A program made the translations under genes and the position numbers. From positions 15,705,734-15,769,733 of the forward strand of contig NC_063049.1 of NCBI RefSeq assembly GCF_018812025.1: a stretch of DNA of 64,000 bases. Reading direction: 5' to 3'. Shown in pieces: positions 12,216-24,849 of the stretch (position 1 is the stretch's first letter; each line of letters starts with the position of its first letter). The notes beneath the pieces are model-generated. The model was not told where the DNA came from, ran no database searches, and saw only the letters and a program-made list of their open reading frames with translations. Source of the stretch: Megalobrama amblycephala (taxonomy: Eukaryota > Chordata > Actinopteri > Cypriniformes > Xenocyprididae).

Positions 12216-13345
12216 CAATATTTATAAATTTGAACATTTACAAAATTTAAATCAGTAAAAATATAATGCAGTTTAATCAATACATATATAAATTACAGTT
12301 TTGCAAATAAAAAAAAAACATTATTTTAATGGGAATTTGGGGATGAAATGTGCTAAATTGTCATGTACATATGCAAAAAATTAAATCACGATGCTAAAAA
12401 TGTAAATGGTCTTTCTGCAAAATATATAATAATTTGTCTTTTATAAGGGTAAAATGTGACCTGAGCATCATAACGTCTTTCAGATGTCCAAACACACACA
12501 CAGACACACACGCACACGCACACACAATGTCCAGAGTAAGGTGTAATACATTCATATTACTCCAACCAAACAAATACACAATCACAAAGTAGAAACAAAA
12601 TGCAGCATAAAATGCAGTCACTGTTAAATTGACGGGAAAGAAGACAAAAGATAATTCAGACTCAACATGCACAGAAAGAATTTGAGGAAGCAGCTGGGCG
12701 TCGTTAGCTGTGCTCTATCTGGCTGTGGGCTGTGTGGGTTGCTTTGCCGTTAATGACTGCAGTGGTTTAACACATGAGAGTAATTTACAGGTTTTGTGGA
12801 AGTCGCATTTAGTCTCACAAAATCCAGGTCAAATATTCAGGAAAGGGAAGGCTTTGCTCTTTTATTGAAGTGTTAGAAGCCCATCTTACTGAAACAAATG
12901 ATTTAAAAAACAAGGAACAAGTGTTTGTAGGGTGAACGCTGCCATAGCATGTGCAGAGCAGGCGGTGACTCAAGAAGACTGCATGCTAATATAGATCTGA
13001 GTCCAACCCTCAACAAACAGACATGATTCATCTCTGAAGGGACGTGTCCCTCATGTCTACGTAAATGAAAACTGACAGGACTCAGACATCTCAGAATCAG
13101 TTGCCCCAGGAACCAACCGAATGCACGACTGTCTGCAGATTAATGACCAAGAACATACTAAGAAGTGAACAACCTCCCTTTGTCCCAAAGCAGCAATTTC
13201 TAACACCAAGAAATTTTACCATATGCAGATTTTTTTATCTGTTTTCATACAGTTTACTGAATCTATTCATCAGAATCATTTTTTTTTTTTTAGTATTGAG
13301 GTACTTCTAATCTCATTTTATCCACCATCTTGGATTTACTGCGCT
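12216..13345. other. No gene recognised
   Basis: AT-rich with a CA tract near 12494-12527. The minus-strand frame at 12394-12672 is hydrophobic and CA-repeat-derived; it has no domain or splice support. Nothing else recognised. Confidence 0.45.
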
Positions 13346-13465
13346 CATCACGGTAGCACTTTATTTTACAGTCCTGTTTCGCATGAACATATTATGTACT
13401 TATTGTAGTAATGACGTAAATTGGGTAATAACTAGGTATTAACCCTGAACCTACCCCAAAACCTT
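13346..13465. repeat. Fragment of an abundant TIR repeat (GTAGCACTTTATTTTACAGT)
   Basis: CGGTAGCACTTTATTTTACA, then AATAACTAGGTATTAACCCT and CCTACCCC are typical of a dispersed fish MITE. Only one end is present. Confidence 0.45.
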
Positions 13466-14010
13466 AAAGCGATAGGTCACCCAAAAATGAAAATTATTCC
13501 ATGATTTACTCACCCACTGCCATCGTAGGTGTATATTTAAAACTTTATAAAGTATTATAACAAGCTTCCGGCAGACGACCATACACAAAATGCACAAATC
13601 AACTTACGTCAAATGAGTAACCCCTGATGCGATGTATGACGCAGGATGTAGGAGTATTGTAAGCTTAGACGCCTCTCACGGTTTAAACAAATAGGGCTGT
13701 GCAACAAACTGAAGCTCCTCTTCTCTTATATTGAAATCCTCTAACATTTCTCTTTAAAATTTCACGTTTTAGACTTCTAATTTGTGACCGGTGTTTTGTT
13801 TTGCTCTCTCCTCTGAGCTTCCGCGTTCGTCATTACGTCATGCATCAGGTCAGAGGTTACTGTTCCTCCACAAATCAATATATGGATAAATGGATATTTT
13901 TCTAACCTTGGAAGAGCCAGGAACTTTTTAAAATATATCTCCGATTGTGTTCGTCTGAAAGAATATAGTCATATACACCTAGGATGGCTTGAGGGTGAGT
14001 AAATCATGGG
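13466..14010. mobile_element. Fold-back MITE (GTCACCCAAAAATGAAAATT type), degraded
   Basis: The left end is GCGATAGGTCACCCAAAAAT followed by TTTACTCACCCACTGCCATC. The right end inverts this as CACCTAGGATGGCTTGAGGG, then TGAGTAAATCATGG. The middle is non-coding. It belongs to the same group as the elements at 5728, 33650 and 36299. Confidence 0.6.
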
Positions 14011-15785
14011 ATAATTTGAGACTGTCCTCCAAAAAAACGACCCTATAGGTTGTTTTTTAAGCACCATATTATGACCTATATTTACGTTTTGAAGTCATGC
14101 GCCCTCTAGTGGGCGTAAAAATAATGACAGTGTAGTGTTACGTCTGTCGTCATGATATGACGTATGACTGTCATTACCAATCAAAATGCGTGTTCATTTA
14201 AATGCAATGTGTGGACTTTATACACCATTTCTCCTATTTCCATTCACCAAAACAAATTTTTATTAATGACTACTATTAATACTCCTACTAATTAATACCT
14301 TAAGGTTAGATACCTTAAATACAGCCAATAACTGAGGCACAAAATGGAACAAGCTGGGAGAAACATGGATGAGCGGTCATTATACAGCGTTGCTATTGAT
14401 GGCGGTGATTTATGGGGAATAACTGACCAATCAGAATCAAGCACTTCAGAGAGACATGTAATACCTATGGGCAGTATGGCCAATAATTTCATATCATAGT
14501 AACAGTATATAGTTATAAAAAATAATAAAATAATCATGTGGTAATGCAAATATTTAGGTAATCCAGGAAATAAATAGGCTGACTTAAGAAATGACAACTA
14601 CTTTATTCAAATGAAACTTAATGGATGGAAAAAAAAAAAAAAAAAAAAAAAGGGCTACTGTTGATATGTCTCGCAAATGCAAAACCTGATTTACAATTTG
14701 TAAGAGTTGACCCATTTCTGCTGTTAGTAAATGCCCATGCCCTAATGTGAACTCCTTGGTCTTCACGTCAGGAGTTGGCTTATGATGTCTTAAAATGCTG
14801 CTTACGTAGGCAGATCACTATGTTTGGAAGAGATCCATAATGAGACTGAGGACAAGCCACACTCTTAAGGCCTTTCATCCTGAGTTCTCAACCTTAATCA
14901 AGCAAGTTAAGACTAACCTCAGCTGAACAGCAGCAACAGTTGTGATCAAGTGACTGCTTTAAATTGACTAAACAGCAATGTGAGTCAGTGAGGTATGAGG
15001 ACAGTGCCTTGATGTAACTTGTCCTCTGCGTTTCGGCACATGACCTGGAGCTGGACGATACATGGGCGAATACAGGCCCAAGAACACAAAGTGTCGTTTT
15101 TGCAGAGTTTTGGTCTCACTTGAGGATGTGAACAACTGCTCTGCCACATGTGTAAAACACCAGTGGAATAAAGTTGTTTTTTTGGATTAGGAGCATGATT
15201 AACATACCGGTCCGTTACATTCACCACAGAATTTCCGGTCTTTCATTCCTGCACAGAGGGAAACATCTTTCTCTCCCTCCTCATACTCAGGAAGTGTTGC
15301 GTAATGTCTAATTTTTTTCTAATTCTTTTCAACCTCTTTCAGTTGGATACTTCATCTGCTGCACACATGTGGTTTCTCTCTCTCTCTTCCTCCTTTTCTT
15401 CCTCTTATCTCTACAATGCACCTGCAAGACAAGGAGAATTTCCATATGCAGACTGCAAAGAAATGTTATTCCTCCCACTCTTTAATTCCCTTTCCCTGCA
15501 CCATCTCTCTTATCCACATGCGTAAGTGCACACACAAATATGAGACTTTCCATCCCTCTTACTCAAAATACCATTAAAGAAATACACACCATCGCACAGA
15601 TGCACGTTCAGACTGCATCACAGTAGAGGAACTACGTCAGCGTGCTGCTTGAGTAACAAAAGACAGAGTTCACTAGGAAAAGAAATGAGAAACAGGAAAA
15701 GGAAACTTTGTCTGAGGTAATCTATCAAACTAGGTCTCAAATGGTGTTCCACAGGTCTTTTCTGAAGAAAAAAAAAAACAGCAGG
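14011..15785. other. No gene recognised; poly-A tract
   Basis: Includes a poly-A run of about 23 bases near 14629-14651 and a CT-rich patch near 15376-15406. No exon or transposon border could be supported. Confidence 0.45.
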
Positions 15786-17092
15786 GGAAATATTAAATGT
15801 AATAAATTAGAATACTTCATAAGATCAATAAAAAATGATATTTTAAACAGAAATGTCAGGCTTCTGAAAAGTATGTTCATTTCTATGCGCTCTATGGTTG
15901 GGCCTCCTTTTGCATGAATTACTGCATCAATGCGGTGTGGCATGGAGGCAATCAGCCTGTGGCACTGCTCAGGTGTAATGGAAGCCAAGGTTGCTTTGAT
16001 AGCGGCCTTCAGGTCATCTGCATTGTTGGGTCTGGTGTCTCTCAGATTCCTCTTGACAATAGAAGATTCTCTATGGGGTTCAGGTCAGGCGAGTTTGCTG
16101 GCCAGTACAGTAACACCATGGTCATTTAACCAGCTTTTGATACCTTTGGAAGTGTGGGCATAAAGCTTGTCAGCAGAAGGAAGCATGAAGTGCTCTAAAA
16201 TGTTCTGGTAGATGGCTGCGTTGACTCTGGACTTGATGAAACACAGTGGACCAACACCAGCAGATGACATGGCAGCCCAAATCATCACTGACTGTGGAAA
16301 TTTCATACTGGACTTGAAGAAAGTTTGATTCTGTGCCTCTCCACTCTTCCTCCAGACTCTGGGACCTTGATTTCCAAATGAAATGCAAAATTTACTCTCA
16401 TCTGAAAAGAGGACTTTGGACCTCCGAGCAACAGTCCAGTTCTTTTTCTCCTTAGCCCAGGTAAGACGCTTCTGACGTCTTTGGTTCAGATGTGGCTTGG
16501 TACGTGGAATGTGACAGTTGGAGCACATTTCCTGAAGACGTCTGTGTGTGGTGGCTCTTGATGCACTGACTCCAGCTTCAGTCCACTCCTTTTGAAGCTC
16601 TCCTAAGTTCTTAAATTGGCTTCACCTGACAATCTTCTCAAGCCTGCGTTCATTCCTTTCATCTGTACACCTTTTCCTACCACACTTTTTCCTTCCAGTC
16701 AACTTTCCATGAATATGCTTTGGCACAGAACTCTGTGAACAGCCAGCTCTTTCAGCAATGACCCTCTGTGGCTTACCCTCATTGTAGAGGGTCTTGATGA
16801 TCGTCTTCTGGACAACTGTCAAGTCAGCAGACTTCCCCATGTCTGCTGTTGGGATTACTGACCTAAACCCAGTATTTATAGCCTGAGAATGGTCATTTAA
16901 TGTAACTTGAAATTAAATATTCTAATAATTTGAGATACTGATTTTTTATTTTATTTTGATGAGCAGCAAACTGTTAATCAACAAAAAAGTCTGGAAATAT
17001 TTTACTTTGTCTAATAAAGAATATATTTAAGTTTTAAGGGGGGTGGGGGATTACTTTTTCATGATATTCTAATTTATTGAGATGCACCTGTA
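15786..17092 (-). mobile_element. Tc1/mariner element, decayed
   Basis: The right end (CTAATTTATTGAGATGCACC then TGTA) is the known ACAGGTGCATCTCAATAAATTAG terminus in reverse. The left end keeps only AATAAATTAGAATACTTCAT. The transposase is on the minus strand. Both the left TIR and the catalytic centre are damaged. Confidence 0.8.
16085..16840 (-). pseudogene. Tc1 transposase, stop- and deletion-damaged
   Basis: The N-terminal part (MGKSADLTVVQKTIIKTLYN, helix-turn-helix to LEKIVR) ends in an in-frame TGA at about 16625. After a gap the frame resumes with RSKVLFSDESKFCISFGNQG (first Asp), MIWAAMSSAGVGPLCF and AAIYQNILEHFMLPSADKLY. The segment expected to hold the second catalytic Asp is deleted. 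The [14 protein letters not shown] region is present but out of frame. Confidence 0.8.
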
Positions 17093-17134
17093 GTTGTGCA
17101 TGGTTTGAATAACAAAATAAATAAGCTTATCAAA

Positions 17135-17344
17135 TTTTAAAGGTGGCCTAGAACCCTTTTTCACGAGATGTAATATAAGTCTAAGGTGTCCCCTGAATGT
17201 GTCTGTGAAGTTTCAGCTCAAAATACCCCATAGATTTTTTTTTTTAATTATAAAATTTTTTAACTGCCTATTTTGGGGCATAATTAAAAATGCGCAGATT
17301 CTGTGCGTGTCCCCTTTAAATGCTCACGCTCCCCACCCCCATAT
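17135..17344 (+). mobile_element. TTTAAAGGTGCC-type TIR element, copy 3, left part only
   Basis: TTTTAAAGGTGGCCTAGAAC, then TCTAAGGTGTCCCCTGAATG to about 17344 matches the first 400 bases of copy 1. It is then replaced by unrelated sequence. Confidence 0.75.
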
Positions 17345-19269
17345 GCAGTTCACATTACTTATAACTTATACTAATCAGCGACGCTTGATTTTAAGGACAT
17401 CTGTTTTCTTGTATACAATAATAATAATATTAATAATAAATGTTCTGGTTTGGTTGCCAGTTGATGTCCAGTGTATAATCTCAGTTGAGCAATTTGCCGC
17501 TCATCAGCATGCTGCCATAAACACCATAAACCAAACAAATAAATTTCAAGATTTTGTTAGTTATGCTCATTTTTATTATTTGAAATACTGTTGTTGTGGT
17601 TTAATTTATCATCTCCTTAATGCATTACACGTAATCAATTATATTTTGACATATATTTAAACTTTTTATTAAATTAATATAAATATATACACATAAATAT
17701 AATCTTCACAATATATAAAGTTATTAAAATGGCTAAGCTTATGTATTTTCTTTTAAGCTCTTTGTGAACCTATAGGTTTTCTCACAAGAACTGAATCAAA
17801 CTGACACTCTCCACATGTTCCAGAGTTAATCATAAGCTCTGGATCAAACCCTGAGTTGACACAAAACATTTATGGCAAGTGCTGTGAGCCCGCTGAACCT
17901 GATCTAAACAGGGTTGGATTTGTTTTGTTTTGTCAACTCTAAACCTACTCTGGAACTTCGGCTAGTTTTGTGTAACAGGCCACTGGTGTCAACAGACCAA
18001 CAAGGTGTCAAGAGTGAATGACTATTGGGAAATTTCTGAAACTAAATTATGTCAATGGAGTTACTGGCAGAGGAAAATATGAAATATTATATAATATATT
18101 ATGTTAATATCAAATAATATATTCATATACTGGTCTTACAGTGACTTGAAATGACAATTAAAATAACCACAGTCAATATTGATATTTATGGAATATATAT
18201 CTGATATATTTGGAATGTTCATGATATATGACTGCTAAACTGTATATTTGATAAAAATTTCCTTTCTTCGCACATACAATAAATTCAACTCAAATTAATA
18301 TTCAAAGTTCCAAAATAAGCAGGATAATAAGCAGGATAATGTACAGTCATTCGGTTCTTATCACAATCTAAACCCCATCAGAGTGACAAGACCCCTCAAC
18401 TTAGTTTATTTTGTGATTATGAACATTTATGAACCCTTATTTGTGTTAATCACATTTGGGTTTTTCATCTGATTTGTTTTCAAGATCTTCGATCATGGCA
18501 GGCTTACAAGCTGCCCTATATCGTGCTGGCAGAAACTATCTACAACCCAAATAAATATCTTCAACAACAAAAACAGCCTCCCACTATTCATTACCAGAAC
18601 TGCATGTGCTGAATGCAAGGCCCTTGTATGTGGCGGCGGATGTGTGCTGCGGGTATTTTTAGAGGTGGCTCACGTATGAGCTGTGCAGTTGATGTCTGTG
18701 GCTCACTCATGTGGCTAAATGTGGACAGCAGCTCAAGCTCTCAAGAACACATGAGAAAACGTGCATACACTGCTTTAAAGCCAAACACGTAGCGCTTACA
18801 TATGCACCCACTCACAGCACGAGAAACCATTACACTGTACGTTAAACATAAATTACCTGCTCCCAAATCATTTATCATCCAAAATGTGCATGCATGTTTT
18901 TCAAGTAGTTGAAATACCGTACTTGTAGTCAGTCAGTTAGTGGTGTAAAAGTGTGCTGTCAGATGCAATCAGAGCTGTCACACAAAAACAAGTCAAGCAC
19001 AAGTGATTTCACACAGGCAGTATGAATCTAGTGCACCATGTCAAAGTCTCTTATGGTAACATTTTAACCCTTTAAGCATTAGCATCTGCTAACTGAATCG
19101 TAATAATAATATACTCGAGGGTGTACATTACATTGATTATACCATGGGTAAAGGATGCGTTTATGTAACATGAAGCAGAGTGACAATTTACTGCCGTTAT
19201 AAAAGGCTGATAAATTCAGACTTGTGACTGTACATGTGTCAAGTTGCTACATTGTTTGGCAACCAAGTT
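17345..19269. other. No gene recognised
   Basis: AT-rich sequence. The 153-codon frame at 17199-17660 starts inside the repeat and is low-complexity, with no domain. No other feature is supported. Confidence 0.45.
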
Positions 19270-21545
19270 TAAAATGCCCCTATTATGCTTTTTCAGATAT
19301 TACCTGTCATGCAGTTTGTAGTAGCTGTTTGTGAAAATGTCTGTAAGATCAAAGCGCACGATAAATGGAGTTCTGTCATGACAGCTCTCGGAGTGTTTGG
19401 CATGGTGATGGGTATGACAATGTTGATATGTTTGGTCTTGGCAGAATAAATCTGCTATGCTGCTGCTGATTTTATTGCTGCTGCTGCACTGCAAGTGTAA
19501 CGATATTTACTTATTAGCTCAAAAGGGGAAATATTAATAATTAGTCATAACTCATTATGATTAATTATAAATATTTGAATCAGTTAATCAAATTAACTTA
19601 ATGTAGCTGAATTAATATTACAATCAATTAATCTGTTTGGCGAGCGAACACTCAGTGTTGATCGTCTATCAACTCTCAAAGGATATTTTCCATGGCCACA
19701 GAATATCGCTTTTTTAGCACGTAGTTGTGATCGAATCGTTATCAGGGACATTGGTTTTATAAGCAGACCAGAATCAACTCGCAAGAGTGTGCAAACAAGT
19801 TTTATTTAACTAAATCACAAACACATAACTAAACTAACAAACACAAACATACCATTCACGGAGTGAGAGAGTGGAAAATGAATTTGAATCGTATCATAAC
19901 AGGGGAATGAAACAATGGAAAGAGTAAATTAACAATTGCTGGATGAACCATCAGTTTCAATACTAAAGAACCTTTGTTAAAAGGGGTTCACAATCTTAAT
20001 ACTAAATTGCCATTTAGTGTTCAAACGATACTTGCAAATGCCTTAGCTGTCTGGATCTGCAGGCTCAGGAGAAAATCCTTGATGTTTTGGTCCGCTGGCG
20101 TGGAAGTTTTAATCAATATCTTTGGCGTTGATGAAGAAAATGAAGACAAACTTCACGCTGTTAATTTGACACTTTTGAGGTCGCTGCAGTTGTGCATGGC
20201 TTGAAGTGAAATGGAGGCCTACCAGTGGCCCTCGTTGTATCAACAGGAACAAAGCGAAGAACTAGAAGTCTAGAAGCACTAAAAACCAAAACTTAACTGA
20301 GTGTGATTTTTATGGGGGCTTTTGAACTCTCCAGACAGTCGACACCTAAAAAGGCTTGGCTTGACCAATGAGAAAGGTGCCATTCTCTGGCGGAGGATTT
20401 CATTTGTTTGAAAGTGAGTTCATTTGCCTGGGTTTGTCAGTTTGTGTCCATTTATACTCTGATAAATATAACAAATATACAATGCATTCTATTTCAGTGT
20501 CTACCAACAGTCATTAAACAAGGAGTAATTTGATAGTAAACATCAAATAGATTAAATAAATTATACCATAGTTCCAACTTTCAGGCATGCCTAACACTAT
20601 ACGACATACGAACAGTAATAATAGACACAATTTAGTGGGGAAATGCATGTTCATTCGTTTAGATGAGGTTGTCAATGAATTAATGCCAAAGAATCCAGTT
20701 TATAGACGATGGTTCTAGTGGCCTGTCTCCTAAGGGTCTTTGAAATGTGTGTAAAGAGCACATGGTGCAGATGGGGTGATAGCGCTCAGTGGGGGAGCCA
20801 GACCTTACAGGGGTGATTGCCTCTTACAATTGTGTTTGATCGCTCCAGATGCTACAGCAAGTACGGGATTTGCTGCTGCCAATACATACACGACACGCTG
20901 CTGTGAGCAAGTAAGACATGCTGCTGCTGTACAATATAGCGTACATGAATAACCCGTAGCAGATCTATACAGGTGGAGCTGGGGAAGGTGGAGGGTTTCT
21001 GAAAGCACGCTGCACTGCTAAGTCAAATGCTACTCAAGTATTTGAAGATTGAGCATATGAGCTCATTGGGTAGTGATACAGCAGAAACCAATCAGCTGTG
21101 CCCTATAGATAATGATGTGATTACGAGCAGGTTGAGTTAAAGGACCTATTAGCCAGCGCCATCTAGAGTTTCATGACAGAACTTTGTATTTTTTGTCTCC
21201 CAAAAGAAAGTAATCAGTAATTCCAATTGTACTTCCTGCAAAAACCAGCTTTCTAACACATTTGCATAATGCCAGCTTCATTGGCTGCTCGCAAACAATG
21301 TCTACTTTGACCTGCCCTCAAACACTGTTGTTGTAGCTGAGGCACGTGTTGTCAACATGTCAAGAAGATGCTGTTTTCTGTGCTGCAAAAGCAATTCCTC
21401 TTTGCATACACTTGCAAAAGGTAAGGATTTTGGCTTTGGCGTTACTGTTCCTATCACTGTGTGTCAAGCACTGAGAAATCCTCCAGAACTGAAATTCAGA
21501 GCGACTCTTTCAGATGGTAATGACCATTACAAGGTTATAAATTGA
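19270..21545. mobile_element. TIR-type repeat (AAAATGCCCCTATTATGC end) split by an insertion
   Basis: The left part 19270-19495 starts AAAATGCCCCTATTATGCTT, an end common in fish non-autonomous elements. The right part 20829-21545 (GATCGCTCCAGATGCTACAG onward) appears to continue it. The right terminal repeat was not found. A short frame near 21357 (MSRRCCFLCCKSNSS) may be a relic of the element's own exon. Confidence 0.4.
19496..20828 (-). mobile_element. Candidate solo LTR
   Basis: On the minus strand it begins TGTAAGAGGC and ends ATCGTTACA, so the TG/CA ends and short inverted ends are present. AATAAAACTTGTTTGCACAC (polyadenylation signal plus G/T-rich tail) lies about 300 bases before its end. 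The inserted length of 1.33 kb interrupts a repeat. No flanking target duplication was found and no internal gag/pol sequence is present, so this is tentative. Confidence 0.35.
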
Positions 21546-21770
21546 TGGTATATGCTTTTGTCGAAGCTTTATGGGATTGTAGTTCTTCATTTACAAAGTA
21601 GGTCCAAAGTAGGTCTTCCCAGGTCCAAGTGGGCTTGGGTTCAAGGATCCAAGTGCCAGACACAGGTTCCCATAGGAAAAATTTTATTGCTCAGTGGTTG
21701 CTTTTCCTAAGCTCATGAGACTTAGTTGTGATTCTCATATATCCCTCATTTTAGTATCAACAGAGTAACG

Positions 21771-24057
21771 GTAACGCTTTAGATTACAGCCCAGAAAGTA
21801 CTGCGTAATTACAACGAATTTACAGCATAACTTTCAATAATTATAGTGTAACTATACAATAAGTATAGGGGAACAATATGTAAAGTATTGGGAATAAAGG
21901 GGTAACAACCAGGAAAATAATAAATTATTTATACTGTAAATATTTTATAACTAAGGGGTACGTATGACATTACGGGCCGTAAATTAAAGTGGAGCTTGTT
22001 ACCCTCTTGTTTCATGTAGTTATAGGGTAAGTAATTAATAAAATGCAAACAATCTGATATCACTGACTCCGAAACCTTCTATTTGAAAAACAACTTTATT
22101 AAAAACATTTTTATTCATTTTTTTAAATCAACTTTTCATTTCAAACTCTAAAGAGTTACTTTCCTGACAGAAAGTAACAAGTTTTGTCCATTTTTTGGTT
22201 GTTGTTGTTTCTCGCTTGGCTTCCTCCTGCTCTTGTTTCTCAACTGATGAAGCTTAAGATGGAATCTCATTGCTGTTCTGGGTAACACTTTAGAATACTG
22301 ATCCTTCATTAATGAATAACTACACAGGAACAAATGAATAATGCATTATTAACACTCTAGTAACTACTATTAACTAACAAGTAACTCTGATGAATGAATT
22401 AGTAAGTAATAGTGCTCAGTTGTAGGTGGTAGTTCACTATTAACTAATCAGTAACTACTGTTTTTTCATACCTCTAAGAGAACTACTAAGAACTACTATA
22501 TACAGGTTCATAATTAACATGAATGATGCATAATGTATAATTAATTCTAAAGTAAAGGCCTTGGTAAACCACTAGTAATGACTGAAGTATTACTAAATAC
22601 TTAATAAAGAATTACTAATTATTTGGATCAGTATTCTAAAGTGAAAAACATGATAACTCTCTAGTAACTACTGAAGTCATTGTAAACTTTTGATGTTTTT
22701 GTACAGTAATTCCTTATGATATATTTGGTAACACTTAAGTAATTACTAGTGGGTTACCATGATCTTCACTTTAGAATACTGATCCAAATAATTAGTAGTT
22801 CCTTTAGAAGGATGTAGTAACACTTGAGTAATTACTAGTGGGTTACTATGATCTTCACTTTAGAATACTGATCCAAAAAAGTAGTAGTTACTTTAGAGTT
22901 ATATAGTAACTCTTGAGTTATTACTATCCAATACTTTACAAAAATCTCAAAAGTTTACAGTGACTTCAGTAGTTACTAGAGAGTTATCATGTTTTTCACT
23001 TTAGAATACTGATCCAAATAATTAGTAATTCCTTCTTAGGTATTTGGTAATACTTCACTCATTACTAGTGGTTTACCAAAGCCTTTACTATAGAATTAAT
23101 TATACATTATTCATTATTCACATTAATTACGAACCTGTATATAGTAGTTCTTAGTAGTTCTCTGGGAGGTATGAAAAAAACAGTAGTTACTGATTAGTTA
23201 ATAGTGAACTACCACCTTCAGCTGAGCACTATTACTTACTAATTCATTCATCAGAGTTACTTGTTAGTTAATAGTAGTTACTAGAGTGTTAATAATGCAT
23301 TACTCATTTGTTCCTGTGTAGTTATTCATTAATGAAGGATCAGTATTCTAAAGTGTTACCCTGTTCTGTATTATAAGAAAATACAGTACACCCAGAAATT
23401 TTCTCATGGTTTAGGCTATTCATCTTTTCGCTTCCGACCAACTGTCACCAGCGCCTGCATGAGAGTCGACTTTGCGTTGTTCAAAACCTGCACAAATAAT
23501 GAGCAACGTGAAGCTTTCATGACGTTCTCGCGGGAGATTTGTGTGAAAGATGGCATGATGAGGGTAAAAGATGAGTAAACAGTGAGCACATTTCTGGGTG
23601 TAGGCTACTGTATTTTCTTTTAATACAGAATAGCAAATGTGATTCCCTCTTAAGATTCATCAGTGGAAAGAAAGAAAAAGAGGAACAAGAGGAGGAGGAA
23701 GCCAAGCAAGAGAAACAAATAAGAAGTGTTGCAACTTTAAATCTGTTTTGAAATAAGTTGTTTTTCAAATAAAGTTTTCCAAGTGATATGACTGTTTGCG
23801 TTTATTTATTTATTTATTTATTTATTTATTAATTACTTACCCTGTAACTACATGAAACAAGAGGGTAACAAGCTCCACTTTAATTTACGACCCGTAATGT
23901 CATACTTACCCCTTAGTTATATGTCATACGTACCCCTTAGTTATAAAATATTTACAGTATAAATAATTTATTATTTTCCTGGTTGTTACCCCTTTATTCC
24001 CAATACTTTACATATTGTTCCCCTATATTTACTGTATAGTTACACTATAATTATTGA
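21771..24057. mobile_element. Outer palindromic MITE (GGTAACGCTTTAGATTACAG end), right end truncated
   Basis: Left arm 21771-22040 (TATAGTGTAACTATACAATA, AAGGGGTAACAACCAGGAAA, AGTGGAGCTTGTTACCCTCT) is repeated inverted at 23830-24057. In the right arm a block of about 25 bases (CGTACCCCTTAGTTATA) is duplicated. The outermost 60 or so bases of the right end are missing. The space between the arms contains a complete second palindromic element. Confidence 0.8.
22281..23360. mobile_element. Inner palindromic hAT-like MITE with 8-bp target duplication
   Basis: Ends are GGTAACACTTTAGAATACTG and CAGTATTCTAAAGTGTTACC, perfect inverted repeats over the first 20 bases or more. Most of the 1080-base element is self-complementary. 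The flanks are identical 8-mers, CTGTTCTG at 22273-22280 and 23361-23368. An 8-bp duplication fits hAT-type transposases (known of the superfamily). No coding sequence. Confidence 0.85.
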
Positions 24058-24849
24058 AATTAGTTTCAGATGTTTCTCCTAAAATTCCTTAGGAGAAATA
24101 AGCGTAGACAGAAATGAGAGAAATATCTGAGAGAAAAGGAGTTAAAACTGAGAACGTGGTAGAAGAAAATAGAACATCTTGTTATTGTCTTTCTGTAGTC
24201 TCTTTCAAGACTCTGTTATAGTAATATTCTATTGCTCAGAGGTTGCTCTTTCTAAGCTCAAGAGACTTAGTTGTGATTCTCAAATATCTCTCATTGTAGT
24301 ATCAACACTGTCTCAGATGTTTCTGTTAAAATGCCTTCAGTGAAATAAAAGACACAACTGAGACATGAGAAAGTTCTGAAAGAAAGGAATCCAAAATGAG
24401 AAACAAGAAATCTCTTTAATGTAAAAATATTTTCAGAAGGGTTTTTTTTTTTTTTTTCTATGATTGTTTGTTTTTTTACCTTTAATGGACAGGACAGTAG
24501 GATGAAAAACAGGAAACAATGGGAGAGGTGAGAAGGGAACAGGAGCAGGAAAGTACCTTTAGCTGGGATTTAAACTCATGCTGTCTGAGGAGCTGCTGTG
24601 TCTCAATGTTGATGTGCGGTCCACAAGGCTATGCTTCTGACAGAGCTTTCTGAGAGCTGATTATTCTCTTACATGTCTCATTTAGGTATCAGCTTTGTCT
24701 TTTGGTGCATAAACTTAGCATAGTTGCATAGTAACTTAAGAACTAGTTTGACTAGCAGTTAACCAAAGGGCAGTCAGTCTTACTTTCCTGATTCAAATTA
24801 AACAGGTATACCTTTTTATGCAACTGACTTTAAAATGTTATTATCAGGC

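Larger units (their letters stand above)
21660..24420 (+). repeat. Diverged direct duplication flanking the palindromic nest
   Basis: TTTATTGCTCAGTGGTTGCT to TTTTAGTATCAACAGAGTAA at 21675-21770 is matched at 24226-24310 (CTATTGCTCAGAGGTTGCTC to TAGTATCAACACTGTCTCAG). The downstream parts, beginning at about 24058 and 24312, also match (TTTCAGATGTTTCTCCTAAA against CTCAGATGTTTCTGTTAAAA). The palindromic element evidently inserted into the first of two tandem units of about 240-260 bases. Confidence 0.6.

Noticed and set aside
17199..17660. 153-codon plus-strand frame
   Set aside because: Begins inside a transposon fragment, crosses its border and is rich in Ile/Phe/Tyr from AT-rich DNA; no domain.
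19974..20204. 76-codon plus-strand frame (SVQTILANALAVWICRLRRK)
   Set aside because: Lies inside the candidate LTR on its antisense strand, without domain or splice support.
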